Assembly: GCA_017446025.1 (NCBI GenBank)
Contig: JAFSRR010000058.1
Location: 1-33,216, forward strand
Length of the DNA: 33,216 bases
Source: Bacteroidales bacterium
GTDB lineage: Bacteria; Bacteroidota; Bacteroidia; Bacteroidales; UBA1402
Direction of reading: 5' to 3'
The translations under genes and the position numbers were made by a program. Of the stretch, positions 17,017 to 26,848 are shown in pieces (the first letter of the stretch is position 1; every line of letters begins with the position of its first letter). Under the pieces are notes generated by a model. The model saw only the letters and a program-made list of their open reading frames with translations. It did not search any database and was not told where the DNA came from.

Positions 17017-17847
17017 ATGAAAGCTCCCGTCCAGATTGTACTGCTCACCGGCGGCAGCAGCGGTATCGGAGCCGCCACCGCCCGGATATTGAGCCGCAGT
17101 GGCATGACTGTCTATGCCGGCTCAAGGCGCGGCACCCTACCCGAGGGAAACCAAGGCCCAGAAGACATCTCCAGGCTGATTCCCGTCCGGTTGGACGTCA
17201 ACGACGCCGAGACCCTGAAAGCGGCCGTCGAACGCATCGTCCGCGAACAGGGGCGTCTGGATGCTGTCATCTGCAATGCCGGCAACGGGATTGCAGGAGC
17301 CATCGAAGAGACCGACGAACAGGAGGCTCGGGCTCAGATGGAAACCTGTTTCTTCGGAGCGGTCAAGACCATACAGGCTTGTCTGCCCGTTTTCCGTACC
17401 CAAGGTCATGGACGCATCATCACCGTCAGTTCGGTGGCAGCCCTGATACCTATCCCCTACCAGGCTTTCTATTCAGCCGTCAAATCGGCCCTGCTCACCC
17501 TGACCGAGGCCCTGTCGCTCGAAGTAAAACCTTTTGGCATCCAATGTTGCAGCATTTTGCCGGGTGATACAAAAACCGGTTTCACAAATGCAAGAAAATA
17601 TACCGAGGCCAGCCAGGACAAGGAATCTCCCTACTATGAGCGTATGTCTGCCTCGGTCGGCAAAATGGAGAGGGATGAGCAGCATGGCATGGCTCCCGAG
17701 GTAATGGGCCGGGCCATCCTCCGACAGCTGAAAAAGCGCCGCATGTCCGTCACCGTAACGCCGCGCATCGACTACCGGCTCATCGGACTGCTCTCCCACT
17801 GGCTGCCCGACCGGCTGGTACTGTGGATTGTCGGGCTGCTCTATTGA
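17017..17847 (+). CDS. Short-chain dehydrogenase/reductase, candidate 3-ketosphinganine reductase
   Basis: A 276-residue classical SDR oxidoreductase. The cofactor loop TGGSSGIG is at 11-18, R37/R38 after the second strand favour NADP(H), NAG is at 87-89, and the catalytic S138/S139, Y152 and K156 (YSAVK) are intact. The C-terminus (from about 255) is hydrophobic, ending LPDRLVLWIVGLLY, which suggests membrane contact and a lipid substrate. Its position directly after serine palmitoyltransferase makes reduction of 3-ketosphinganine to sphinganine, the next step of the pathway, a plausible role. A generic SDR acting on another substrate cannot be excluded. No consensus promoter lies in the 22 bp after the terminator, so expression probably relies on read-through or a promoter inside spt. 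Confidence 0.8.
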   Translation: MKAPVQIVLLTGGSSGIGAATARILSRSGMTVYAGSRRGTLPEGNQGPEDISRLIPVRLDVNDAETLKAAVERIVREQGRLDAVICNAGNGIAGAIEETDEQEARAQMETCFFGAVKTIQACLPVFRTQGHGRIITVSSVAALIPIPYQAFYSAVKSALLTLTEALSLEVKPFGIQCCSILPGDTKTGFTNARKYTEASQDKESPYYERMSASVGKMERDEQHGMAPEVMGRAILRQLKKRRMSVTVTPRIDYRLIGLLSHWLPDRLVLWIVGLLY

Positions 17848-17858
17848 GGATTGCCTCA
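17845..17858. other. Short hairpin between convergent genes
   Basis: TGAGG and CCTCA form a 5-bp stem over a 4-nt loop, beginning at the SDR stop codon. The efflux operon ends from the other side at 17876. No T-tract follows on either strand, so a bidirectional terminator is only a possibility. Confidence 0.25.
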
Positions 17859-17875
17859 TGGTTTCAGGTGCATCC

Positions 17876-20800
17876 TTACCAAGACAGGGTTTGAATCGAT
17901 GTCGGTGATTTCAGCGGCAGGAAAATAGGCATGACAAAGATCAGGGCCAGGACTGAAAAGACCAGACCACCCACCGTACCTACGGCAAACGAGAACCAGA
18001 AGTCCTCCTTGGCCGTGTCGATAAAGAAGGGCACCAGTCCCAGAATGGTCGAGAGCACCGTCAGGAACACCGGCACAATCTTGTGATTGTAAGCCTTCAA
18101 AAAAGCCCGTGCATACGACATGCCTGGATGGTCATCCCTGATGCGGTTGTATTCGCAAAGAATATAGATACCGGCATTCACCACCAACCCACAGAGTAGC
18201 ACCAGCGAGGCAAAACCGCCTGTACCGAAAGGAATCTTAGAAAAGTAGAAGGTCAAAAACGTACCGATAAACGAGACAGGTATCAGCAGGATGATGACAA
18301 ATGGCTGGCGGAACGACTCGAAGAGAATCGAGCAGATGAAGAAAATGATGACCACGATGAGCAGGATGAGCCAATACTGGGTGCCCGTATCGCGGTAGTA
18401 GCCGTAGGAAGTGTTCTGACAGCGGTAGCCGATGGGCAACTCGTTGTTGAAACGTTCCATCACATCGTTGACAAATCGGGTTTCCGACTCGTAGGAGCCG
18501 ATATAGTTGTAACTGACATTCAAGGTGTACTCCTGGTTGGCCTTGGAAATCGCCTTTTTCGCCTGCCGCTGTTCTATCTGGCCGAACTCGGAGACCCTTA
18601 CTTCCTTGTCGCCGACCCGCAGGTGGGCATTTTCCAGGTGCCAGAGATCGAAGGCGTCACGCTGCAGCGAGACCATCTGCAGATCGGTATTGGTCCGCTC
18701 GTCGGTGTAGCGTCCCAGACTCTGCTCCGAAAGCAGTTCCCTCAGGGCCCGGTAGAGCTGTTGCTTGTCAATTCCGTAGAGCAGCAGCTTCTCCTCGTCG
18801 AAATGCATGTACAATTCGTCCGCACCGGAGGTGTTGCGGCCGTTCTCCACAATCAGGTCCTGCACCCGCTGGTTCTGCGAGAGCATGTCGCACAGGCGCT
18901 CCGCATAGGCATAGAGCACCTCGTAATTGTAGCCCGATACAGTCATGCTCCTGGAGCGGTAGGTCAGGTTGATGGAATTGCTGAACCCCCGCGGACTCAC
19001 CCCCGAAGTGCTCCAGTCGGCCCCGCCGATGTTCAGCAGCTCGCCGATGACCATGCTTTCCAGATAATAGGGGAACGGGCCGTTCTCGTGCTCCTCCTTG
19101 AATTCGACCGTAATGCGGGCATCGCCGGAAATATTCGTCTCGAAGCGCTTGATCTCGTCAAAACGGGCCAGGAACCGTTCCAGGATGAGCACTTTTTCGT
19201 TCAGCTGGTGGATGCTGCCTCCCAAAGGCATACGCCCGCGAATGGTCAGCACCTTCCCGGACTCTTCTCTCGTAAATCGGTTGTTTTTCAATGATTTGGC
19301 AAACAGTCGCATCGTGCCTCCCATGGTCTTGGCCAAAGGTTCGCCCAGATGCTGCTGATAAAAACTGCTGCCGAAGGTCTTGTTGTAAAGACTCTCATAC
19401 CAGGTGTCCGGACGACGATCCGCCATATAAGAGCTCCGCCCGGCATTGACCTTGGTGGGCAATGCATGGAAAGGGATGCCAAAGGCCAGCACCAGTATGA
19501 CGAAATAGATCCATTTACGTCGCTGCGTAAACTGCAGATAGCGTTCATAGAAATGTGACCAGCCCCTGACCAGCCGTTTGGAATGAAGTGAGCCGATGGT
19601 CTTGCGACTGCTGTAATGCAGCCTGTCGCCCAGTGCCGGCACAAAAAACAGGGCGACCAGCAGCGCCACCGACAGATTGACGATGATGATGCGCGAAAAG
19701 TCGTACAGGTCGTGCTGCACATAGTCGGGCATGAAGAAAATCACCACTAACGATCCGATAGTCGTCAGCAGGGCCGCCAGGATGGCCAGGAAAGCCTTGC
19801 GGTCGTGATAGTAGCTGTAATGATCGACCATCACGATGGAAGCATCGATAATGAGGCCGAACGACACGGTAATACCCGCCAGCGAGTAGATATGCAGCTT
19901 GATGTCAAACAGGTAATAGGCGATGACCGAGATAAGCAGATTGGCAAACAGCGTGACGGCAATAATCGAGAGATACTTCCAGCTGCGGCTGATACCCCAG
20001 ACAAAGGCCAGCAGAATCGCAAGCGACAGCAAAGTGCGGCGGACCAGTTTCTCAAGTTCTGACTGCATTTCCTCCGAGGCGTCGCCAGTCAGCGTCAGAT
20101 ACACATCGTCGCGCAACTGCGGCTTGATCTGGTCGATTACCGCCCTAAGGGCGGCAGAGAGGGCGATCAGATTTGCCTCAGCGTCCACTTCGATATTCAT
20201 ATAGACGGTGTTCAGTCCGTTCACCCGGTAATAGCGACCCGGCAGCCGGTCCTTGTACTCGTAGGTGGCCAGGTTGTTGAGATAGACAATCTTGTCGCCC
20301 ACCCGGGTAAGCGGCATCTCTCCGATGTCGCGGGCGAACTTGTCTGTGGCCAGGTGCAGGGTGATACGGCTCAGACTGCCGTCTTCATCCTCACGGTCCA
20401 GGTCGCCGATGATATTGCTTTTACCGATGAAATTGCGGATACCGTCCGATATATGCCCGGCCGTCAGGCCGTAGTTGGCCAGGACGGTAGGATCGTAGGA
20501 GATTTCCAGATACTGGGTGGTGCCGCCTGTCACCTGCACATTCTGCACCTCGCTCAGGCGTTGGAGGGAGGGAGTGACCTGCTGGTCGATGTATTCCTTG
20601 ATCTGCTCGCCCGACATGTCGGCATTAATACGGTAGGTCAGCAGTGTCGTAGTCGTAGGTCTGACGCTTTCCCGTTGCACACTGCCACCCGACAGGGAGG
20701 GATAGCTCACCCCCTCGGGCAGTCGCGAACTGATCTGACGCAAAAGCTGTGCCACCTCGAAACGCACCATCGGAACATTCACCCCCTCTTTGAGTGTGAC

Positions 20801-21085
20801 CTGTACACTGCCCCTCCCCAGACTGGAACTGGAGGTGACCGATTCCACACCCTTGACCGAAGAAAGCAGTCCCTCGATCTTGGAAGTCACTTCCTGTTCG
20901 ACCGTACGGGCTGACGCGCCCGACCAGCTGAAACCGACACTCAACTGGTTGGCACGCTGCGAGCGGGGTTTGTCCGACATCTCCATGGTCGGTACCAAGG
21001 CCGCGCCTATCAGCATCAGAATCACCATGACCAGCAGCAGGGAGAAGGTCGGGATACGGTCCAGCAGTGAAGAGCGTTGCTTCAT
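17876..21085 (-). CDS. RND efflux pump inner-membrane protein, divergent second subunit
   Basis: A 1069-residue transporter of the AcrB/MMPL-like RND superfamily, last in the efflux operon and 3 bp after the other RND gene. It has one N-terminal membrane helix, a large periplasmic porter region, a block of helices at about 350-510, a second porter region and C-terminal helices. In transmembrane helix 4 the proton-relay region reads FGLIIDASIVMVDH (409-422), so only D414 stands where classical AcrB-type pumps have an Asp-Asp pair. The helix 1 exit (MSDKPRSQ) and an extra loop at about 530-620 also look divergent. It probably works with the adaptor and channel encoded upstream, either as an alternative pump or in a mixed trimer. 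The substrate is unknown. Confidence 0.88.
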   Translation of the reverse strand: MKQRSSLLDRIPTFSLLLVMVILMLIGAALVPTMEMSDKPRSQRANQLSVGFSWSGASARTVEQEVTSKIEGLLSSVKGVESVTSSSSLGRGSVQVTLKEGVNVPMVRFEVAQLLRQISSRLPEGVSYPSLSGGSVQRESVRPTTTTLLTYRINADMSGEQIKEYIDQQVTPSLQRLSEVQNVQVTGGTTQYLEISYDPTVLANYGLTAGHISDGIRNFIGKSNIIGDLDREDEDGSLSRITLHLATDKFARDIGEMPLTRVGDKIVYLNNLATYEYKDRLPGRYYRVNGLNTVYMNIEVDAEANLIALSAALRAVIDQIKPQLRDDVYLTLTGDASEEMQSELEKLVRRTLLSLAILLAFVWGISRSWKYLSIIAVTLFANLLISVIAYYLFDIKLHIYSLAGITVSFGLIIDASIVMVDHYSYYHDRKAFLAILAALLTTIGSLVVIFFMPDYVQHDLYDFSRIIIVNLSVALLVALFFVPALGDRLHYSSRKTIGSLHSKRLVRGWSHFYERYLQFTQRRKWIYFVILVLAFGIPFHALPTKVNAGRSSYMADRRPDTWYESLYNKTFGSSFYQQHLGEPLAKTMGGTMRLFAKSLKNNRFTREESGKVLTIRGRMPLGGSIHQLNEKVLILERFLARFDEIKRFETNISGDARITVEFKEEHENGPFPYYLESMVIGELLNIGGADWSTSGVSPRGFSNSINLTYRSRSMTVSGYNYEVLYAYAERLCDMLSQNQRVQDLIVENGRNTSGADELYMHFDEEKLLLYGIDKQQLYRALRELLSEQSLGRYTDERTNTDLQMVSLQRDAFDLWHLENAHLRVGDKEVRVSEFGQIEQRQAKKAISKANQEYTLNVSYNYIGSYESETRFVNDVMERFNNELPIGYRCQNTSYGYYRDTGTQYWLILLIVVIIFFICSILFESFRQPFVIILLIPVSFIGTFLTFYFSKIPFGTGGFASLVLLCGLVVNAGIYILCEYNRIRDDHPGMSYARAFLKAYNHKIVPVFLTVLSTILGLVPFFIDTAKEDFWFSFAVGTVGGLVFSVLALIFVMPIFLPLKSPTSIQTLSW

Positions 21086-21088
21086 CAG

Positions 21089-24000
21089 CTATTTTCTTTT
21101 ACGGTAAATCAGATAATAGATCATCGGCACCACAAACAAACTCACCATGGTACCGAAAGTCATACCGATGATGATGGTCAGCGAGAGCGGAAACTGGAGA
21201 GCGGAACCCATATCGGCCCGATAAAGGAAAGGAGCGATGGCCAGCACCGTGGTCAGAGTGGTCATGACAATCGGTGTCAGACGGCTGTGGCCGGCGTTCA
21301 TAATGGCCCGCAGCAAGGGCTGTCCGCGACGACGGTTGCGGTTGATGGTATCGACCTTCAGAATCGAGTCGTTGATGATGATACCGCTCATCACCACCAT
21401 ACCGATGAGCGACATCAGGTTGACCGACTCGCCCAGCAGCCACAGACCCAGCAGCACGAAGAACAGATCGACGATGATTTCCGACAGGATGATCAGCGGC
21501 TGAATCAGGCTCTCGAACTGGGCAGCCAGGATGAAGAACAGCAGGCCGACAGCCACCAGCAGCACCATCAAGAGCTCGCGGATCAGCCGGCGGCTGGAGA
21601 AATACTCACCGGCATAGCTCACATCATAGTCGTTTCCCTCGCGGACATATTCATCGACAAAGTCCATCACAGCCCGTGCTTCCCTGGCCTTGAGATGGAG
21701 ACGGACCGGATAGTAGTCGCCGCCACGGCCCGAATAGAGCTTCTTGAAATCCTCTCCCTTGCTCTCCCGAATCAGGTACGAAAGAGGTATTTCCACCCCG
21801 TCCGATGCCTTGATTGTCGTCCTGAGCAGTTCCTCGCTCTGCAGCCGGCCTTCGCCCAGCGTGACCGGCAGCTGATAGCCGCCGCGGCTGATGCTGTACA
21901 TGTCACGGCTGTTGACCTTCTCCTGCAGACGGCTGCTGATCGAGCCGTAGGTCAGCCCGTAATAGGCCATGTTCTCCAGATTCACTTCGTAGCGGATGTT
22001 ATCCTCGGCCACCACCGGCGGCACATAGAGACCGGGGAAACGGGCCGAGAGCGTATCAAGGAAACGACGTGCCTCATCGACCGTCAGCTGGCCGCCGCCC
22101 CTGGCCTGGAGTTGGACTACCAGATCCGGTTCGTCGCCGGAGAAAATCATGTCGAAAATATTGCCGGAGACGGAAAAAGCAGCTGCCGCACGAGGGTAAT
22201 GCTCCGCCATGTAATGCTCCAGCCGGGCCTCTGCCTTGAGCAGATCCTCCGAGGAGTTTGCCCTGAGATAAATCACTGCCTCCGAAGCGGTGATTTCAGG
22301 GGTATGCGACAAAAGGAAGTCCTGTACGCCGATCATGGTCGTGGAGGTAGTCAGCAGTGGCCGTACCAGCGACAGCAACTCATCGCAGCGACGGTCGTTT
22401 TCCTCGACCGTGATACCCGAATTCCAGTCGATGGTCATCAGGGCATCCTCGTATTCTATGTAGGGCATGGAACTCTTGTCCACCTCTTTGAACAGGGGCC
22501 AGCTCAGCAGCAGACAAAGCAGCAGGCCGCACAATACCAGTCCGGCATGACGGAACACCCAGTTGAAGATTTTCTCATAAGGGCGCAACAAGCCCAGCGT
22601 GTGAATCTCCCGCCCGAAAAAACGGGTAGGCTCGACCGCCGTCTTGCGTCTGAAAAAAAGATAGAAATAGACCGGTATGACCAGTACCGAGACCAGCAGC
22701 GAGGCAAACAGACCGATAGTCACAGCCATAGCCTGGTCGAAGAAGAGGGCGCCGGCAGTGCCGCTCAGGAAAATCAGAGGAACAAAGACCGAGCAGGTCG
22801 TCAGCACCGAGCTGAGCATCGGGGTGAACACCTCGGCCACAGCCAGACTTATAGCGTCCTGCAGATCGGCCGTCCGTTTCCATTTCTGGGAGATATTGTC
22901 AATGACGATGATGGAATTATCCACCATCATACCCACACCCAATATCAGGCCTGACAGGGAGATGATATTCAGCGTGATGCCAATCAGATGAAAACTCAAA
23001 AGGGTCAGTATCAGTGACAAAGGCACCGTTATGATAATGAGAAAGGGCAGACGGACATTGCGCATGAACAGGAACAGCACCAGACAGGCCAGGATGGCTC
23101 CCAGCAGCAGGTTGCTCTCCAGGTTGCGAATCGAATAGCTGAGCAGCTGGGTCTGATCGCGGGTCAGTTCGAAACGGATATTCGGGTAGTTCTTTTCCAG
23201 GTCTTCGACCAGATGGCCGATGCTCTCCTGCAAATCCTTCATCTGAGCATCGTTCTGCTTGATGACAGCCAGCGAGACAGCATTGTCGCGGCCGTTACGC
23301 ACCAGGCCCTTGCGTCGGGCCGGACGCTCGATTACCTGGCAGAGGTCACGGAAACGATAGAGACGGCCCTCGTGGTTGATGACCAGGTTCTCGATGTCTT
23401 CCTTGGTGGCAATCTGGTTGTCGAAATAGATATTATAACGATACAGTCCCTCGGCAATACTGAGCACCCCCAGATTGGCATTGCCGTTGCGGATGGCTTT
23501 TTCCAGGATATCGGGTGTGACGCCCATCACCTCCATTTTCCGGTAGTCGGGAATGCAAAGCAGCTCACCGGTCACCACCCCGCTGATATCGACCATGGCC
23601 GTCTGCGGCAACTGCTCAATACGCTTGACCACGATATTGCGGGCGAAATCTCCCAACTGCGTAAATGACACGCCTGCCTGCGGCAAAGAGTCGCGGCTGC
23701 GGGCCGATTCGTCCTTGAGACTCAGATCGAGGTAGAAAGCCGGGATGTCCGTTGCACTGGCCTTCAGCACTTTCGGCCGGTCCACTCCTTCAGGCATGGA
23801 GGCCATCGCCCGATCTATCTTCTCGTTGACCTCGATAAAAATCAGGTCGATGTCACTGCCAGGTTCAAACGACATGTAGATGCTGCCAGCGTCTGTTTTG
23901 GCCTCGCTGCGGATGTCGTCCAGACTGCCGACCTGCATGAGCTGGTTGCGCAAGGGACGGAGCACACGGCTGTCAACCTCCCGCACAGGCGCTCCAGGCC

Positions 24001-24145
24001 AGGCTACCTGGATGGTAATCTGGGGAATGTCGATGTCGGGCATCAGCGAGACAGGAATCAGCCGAAGCGAGACCAGGGCGACAGTCACGATGGCAATCAG
24101 ACACATACTGACCGCAATCGGCCGGTTGATAAGATGCTTGATCAT
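21089..24145 (-). CDS. RND efflux pump inner-membrane protein
   Basis: A 1018-residue RND transporter close to the usual length of the AcrB/CusA type. The N-terminus (FxNRPIA-like: IKHLINRPIAVSM, 2-14) and the stretch MPDIDIPQITI (35-45) are typical. The helix 4 motif VGMMVDNSIIVIDNI (404-418) contains the conserved aspartate D409, with N410 where AcrB has a second aspartate. RND pumps use proton import to export drugs, bile acids, lipids or metals through a periplasmic adaptor and an outer-membrane channel. Both partners precede it in the same operon: the adaptor stop lies 9 bp upstream. Substrate range cannot be predicted from the sequence. Confidence 0.92.
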   Translation of the reverse strand: MIKHLINRPIAVSMCLIAIVTVALVSLRLIPVSLMPDIDIPQITIQVAWPGAPVREVDSRVLRPLRNQLMQVGSLDDIRSEAKTDAGSIYMSFEPGSDIDLIFIEVNEKIDRAMASMPEGVDRPKVLKASATDIPAFYLDLSLKDESARSRDSLPQAGVSFTQLGDFARNIVVKRIEQLPQTAMVDISGVVTGELLCIPDYRKMEVMGVTPDILEKAIRNGNANLGVLSIAEGLYRYNIYFDNQIATKEDIENLVINHEGRLYRFRDLCQVIERPARRKGLVRNGRDNAVSLAVIKQNDAQMKDLQESIGHLVEDLEKNYPNIRFELTRDQTQLLSYSIRNLESNLLLGAILACLVLFLFMRNVRLPFLIIITVPLSLILTLLSFHLIGITLNIISLSGLILGVGMMVDNSIIVIDNISQKWKRTADLQDAISLAVAEVFTPMLSSVLTTCSVFVPLIFLSGTAGALFFDQAMAVTIGLFASLLVSVLVIPVYFYLFFRRKTAVEPTRFFGREIHTLGLLRPYEKIFNWVFRHAGLVLCGLLLCLLLSWPLFKEVDKSSMPYIEYEDALMTIDWNSGITVEENDRRCDELLSLVRPLLTTSTTMIGVQDFLLSHTPEITASEAVIYLRANSSEDLLKAEARLEHYMAEHYPRAAAAFSVSGNIFDMIFSGDEPDLVVQLQARGGGQLTVDEARRFLDTLSARFPGLYVPPVVAEDNIRYEVNLENMAYYGLTYGSISSRLQEKVNSRDMYSISRGGYQLPVTLGEGRLQSEELLRTTIKASDGVEIPLSYLIRESKGEDFKKLYSGRGGDYYPVRLHLKAREARAVMDFVDEYVREGNDYDVSYAGEYFSSRRLIRELLMVLLVAVGLLFFILAAQFESLIQPLIILSEIIVDLFFVLLGLWLLGESVNLMSLIGMVVMSGIIINDSILKVDTINRNRRRGQPLLRAIMNAGHSRLTPIVMTTLTTVLAIAPFLYRADMGSALQFPLSLTIIIGMTFGTMVSLFVVPMIYYLIYRKRK

Positions 24146-24154
24146 CGCCGGAGA

Positions 24155-25288
24155 CTATTTACGGGCCCCGCGCGTTGCCGGAGCCTTGGGTATGACGGGC
24201 GTTCCATCGGCCAGGTTCAGGTTGCCCGAGGTGATGATAATGTCGCCTTCCTGGATATTCGTCTGCTTATAGGCATTGCCCGTAATGGCATAATAACCCA
24301 GGTTGGTGTAGAGCACGTCGACATAGGTCCAGACGGCGGCCCCATCGCGGTAGCAGAAGACCACATAATAGCCGTCTCGCTGCACCACGGCATCCTTGGG
24401 CACGACAAACATGTCCGGGATATCACTTTCGATCACAATCCTGACATTCATGCCCTCGACCAGCTCTCCACGTTCGTTGCGGATGCGGGCCCGCAGTTTG
24501 ACCTGTCCTTTCTCGTCGACAAGGGGGTTGACCTCGGTCACCTGGCCCACAAAGCGTTTCTGCGCATCGACAAAGGGCGTCACAACAACCCGCTGGCCGA
24601 CCTGGGCCACCGACATCTCGGCCTCCAAGATATTGAACTCCACATCAAAGCTGGCATCGTCTATCAGCGTGCAGAAAGCCCCCTCCACTCGCTGATGCAA
24701 CTTGGAGTCCATATTGGCCACCCGACCGGCAAACGGCGCATACAGCGAGCATTTTTTCAGGTTGAGCTGGGCATCTTCCAGCTGCTCTTCGGCCGACTGA
24801 TAGCCCGATGAGATCCGGGCACGCTTCATCACCGCTTCGGGGATCTTGTCACTGCGGTCGTCGTAGCCCATGCTGATGAGCTTGTCGAGCAGATCCATTT
24901 CGGCCCGTTCCTTCTGCTGCCGAGCCTTGTAGAGAGCACGCTCCGCTTCGGTTTTATCGACCGAAGCCAGCAGCGTGCCTTTGGCCACCACACTGCCGTT
25001 GCGGACACAAATCTGCTCCAACAGACCGTTCGAGGGCATCGCCAGGTCGCTCTTGGCCACAGCCCGCAGGCGTCCGTTGCAGTTAATCTGGCGACTGAAC
25101 ACCGTCCGGTGCAGTACCAGTGTATCGACATAGTTGTTGTTGAGTTTCTGCCGGGACATTTCCATCGTGTCCTCGGCCGTTTTTTCCGTTTTTTTCTTCT
25201 GCTGGCAAGCCGGCAACACTGTCACAAGCAAGCCGGCCACGAGCACTATTGCCACTTTTTTCATGGACTCCATTATTTTGATAATCAT
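24155..25288 (-). CDS. RND periplasmic adaptor lipoprotein (HlyD/AcrA family)
   Basis: A 377-residue membrane fusion protein. A lipoprotein signal peptide ends in LPAC, with the modified cysteine at C28. The order is the AcrA pattern: a first lipoyl half (about 65-110), a short alpha-helical hairpin (about 110-170), the second lipoyl half containing LYAPFAGRVANMDS (183-196), a beta-barrel, and a membrane-proximal domain. It bridges the RND pump and the outer-membrane channel. The ATG at 25288 overlaps the channel gene's stop as ATGA and was taken as the start. The internal ATG at 25264 would give a more typical lipoprotein signal (MKKVAIVL...) and may be the real one. Confidence 0.9.
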   Translation of the reverse strand: MIIKIMESMKKVAIVLVAGLLVTVLPACQQKKKTEKTAEDTMEMSRQKLNNNYVDTLVLHRTVFSRQINCNGRLRAVAKSDLAMPSNGLLEQICVRNGSVVAKGTLLASVDKTEAERALYKARQQKERAEMDLLDKLISMGYDDRSDKIPEAVMKRARISSGYQSAEEQLEDAQLNLKKCSLYAPFAGRVANMDSKLHQRVEGAFCTLIDDASFDVEFNILEAEMSVAQVGQRVVVTPFVDAQKRFVGQVTEVNPLVDEKGQVKLRARIRNERGELVEGMNVRIVIESDIPDMFVVPKDAVVQRDGYYVVFCYRDGAAVWTYVDVLYTNLGYYAITGNAYKQTNIQEGDIIITSGNLNLADGTPVIPKAPATRGARK

Positions 25289-26778
25289 TTAATCAGCTCG
25301 TCAAACTCAGCTCCCAGATCCTGCTGGCGGATAAAGTCGTAGAGCGTCGTTTTCTGTAGCTGGTAGTATAACACCCAATATTGTCTCATCTGACTGATGT
25401 ACTGGTTTTCGGCACTTTCGTATTCCGACTGGGCCGTATTGAGGTCGGTCACCGTGACCGCGCCATCTTCAAAACGTTTTTTGGTCAATTCGTAGCGTTC
25501 GTACGAAATCTCCCTCGCTTTGAGCGAAATGTCACACTGGGCCGATTGGTTGTTGAAGCGCGCCACCATGGTCGAAATCGATTCGTCGAGTTCCATTTCC
25601 TCCTGCTCTATCTCGGCCTTGGTCACATCCAGATCGGCCAGCGCCATCTTCTCCCGACCCCGGTTCAGCCCCCAGTCATAGATGGGCAAATGGAAACTCA
25701 GACCGATCACTTCACGTTCCCGCATATTTTGATACACAGAGCTCAGGGTGGTGCCTGTCTGAGACAAGCCTAGATTGGCTTTGAGTGTCATTTGCAATCC
25801 TTTGGCCGACCGGGCCTGGGCCACAGCCTGCTCGGCAGACAGTTGTTTCAACTGCTGGTTGAGCGGATGCGTGGAGTTTTCCCGGGCCTTGCGAATCACC
25901 TCCTCGGCACTGACCGACAAGTCGGGACGGTCGGGTGCTCCGGCCAGCCGGATCTCGGTCAGGCGGGTCATCCCCAGGTAGAGGCAAAGTTGGAACATCT
26001 GGGTTTCCAGATTCAGCCGGGAAGTGTTGACCGACATCTCGGCATTGAGCAGCGACAATTCCAACTGCATGATTTCACTGCGGGAATTGGCTCCGGTCAG
26101 CTCGTGACGACGCTGGGCCAGTTCGTAGAGACGCTGGCGGTCGGAGAGGTTTTCCCGGCTCTTCTCGTAATCGGACTGGGCCGACAAAACCGAAAAATAC
26201 AAGGTCGTGGTGGAAATTGTGATGTCCTGCATGGTTTCCAGATACTGACGCTTGGCTCTCTCATATTGCACCGGCTCGGTCTTCATGCGCCACTTGAGGC
26301 TGTTGTATGAGCGCAGCGGCTGCGTATAGCTCACTGTCAAGGGAGTGGAATTGTAATTGACCCGGTCATAGTCGAACTGATCCAGTCGTGACAGGTTGGA
26401 CGACACCGACAATGAGCCCCCCAGCAAGGGAACATTCTGGTCGATCGACAAAGACAGGCTGTTGGACAGTGAATTGTTACTGACATAGCTGATTTCGCCG
26501 GTTTCGGCATTACGGACATCCACAATCGAACGGTCGTAGTTGAGGGCGGAGCCCGACAAATTGAACGAAGGCAGCAACTCGGCCCGATAGGAACGGTAGT
26601 TCCAGTAACGGCCGATAAAACTGAGCCGGGCCGTCCGGGCCTGCGGCGACTGCACCGTGGCCACGGCGATGGCTCGCTCCAACGTGAGCAAGGGCGGTAT
26701 TTCCGACATCTGCTGTGCCGGCAGCACCTCCACCAGGCAGATCGACAGCAGTGACAAAAGAAGTAACTTGTTTTTCAT
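25285..26778 (-). CDS. Outer-membrane efflux channel (TolC/OEP family)
   Basis: A 497-residue outer-membrane protein with a cleavable signal peptide (about 1-22, ending LPAQQ). Two related OEP halves are visible, each with long amphipathic helices rich in Gln, Glu, Ala and Leu. Examples are the stretch ending ELAQRRHELTGANSRSEIMQ and, in the second half, ELTKKRFEDGAVTVTDLNTAQ, whose pattern is a family hallmark. It forms the exit duct of the tripartite pump and is the first gene of the operon, directly behind its promoter. The start at 26778 gives a standard signal peptide; an in-frame ATG 24 bp upstream lies near the predicted transcription start and adds unrelated residues. Confidence 0.9.
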   Translation of the reverse strand: MKNKLLLLSLLSICLVEVLPAQQMSEIPPLLTLERAIAVATVQSPQARTARLSFIGRYWNYRSYRAELLPSFNLSGSALNYDRSIVDVRNAETGEISYVSNNSLSNSLSLSIDQNVPLLGGSLSVSSNLSRLDQFDYDRVNYNSTPLTVSYTQPLRSYNSLKWRMKTEPVQYERAKRQYLETMQDITISTTTLYFSVLSAQSDYEKSRENLSDRQRLYELAQRRHELTGANSRSEIMQLELSLLNAEMSVNTSRLNLETQMFQLCLYLGMTRLTEIRLAGAPDRPDLSVSAEEVIRKARENSTHPLNQQLKQLSAEQAVAQARSAKGLQMTLKANLGLSQTGTTLSSVYQNMREREVIGLSFHLPIYDWGLNRGREKMALADLDVTKAEIEQEEMELDESISTMVARFNNQSAQCDISLKAREISYERYELTKKRFEDGAVTVTDLNTAQSEYESAENQYISQMRQYWVLYYQLQKTTLYDFIRQQDLGAEFDELIK

Positions 26779-26799
26779 TTCCAAAAACACATCAGGCAA

Positions 26800-26831
26800 C
26801 AAATATATAAGTTTCGCAACACTATGGCAAA
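26800..26831 (-). promoter_or_regulatory. Promoter of the efflux operon
   Basis: On the minus strand TTTG (26828-26831), a 20-bp spacer and TATATTTG (26800-26807) match the Bacteroidetes consensus exactly. The predicted start near 26793 gives a very short leader (about 15 nt). The consensus quality suggests that control, if any, is by repression. Confidence 0.75.
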
Positions 26832-26848
26832 GACATTATGTAAAAAAA

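Noticed and set aside
21077..22954. A 625-codon open frame on the plus strand
   Set aside because: It is antisense to the first RND pump gene, has the same low-complexity antisense composition, and shows no membrane segments or known motifs.
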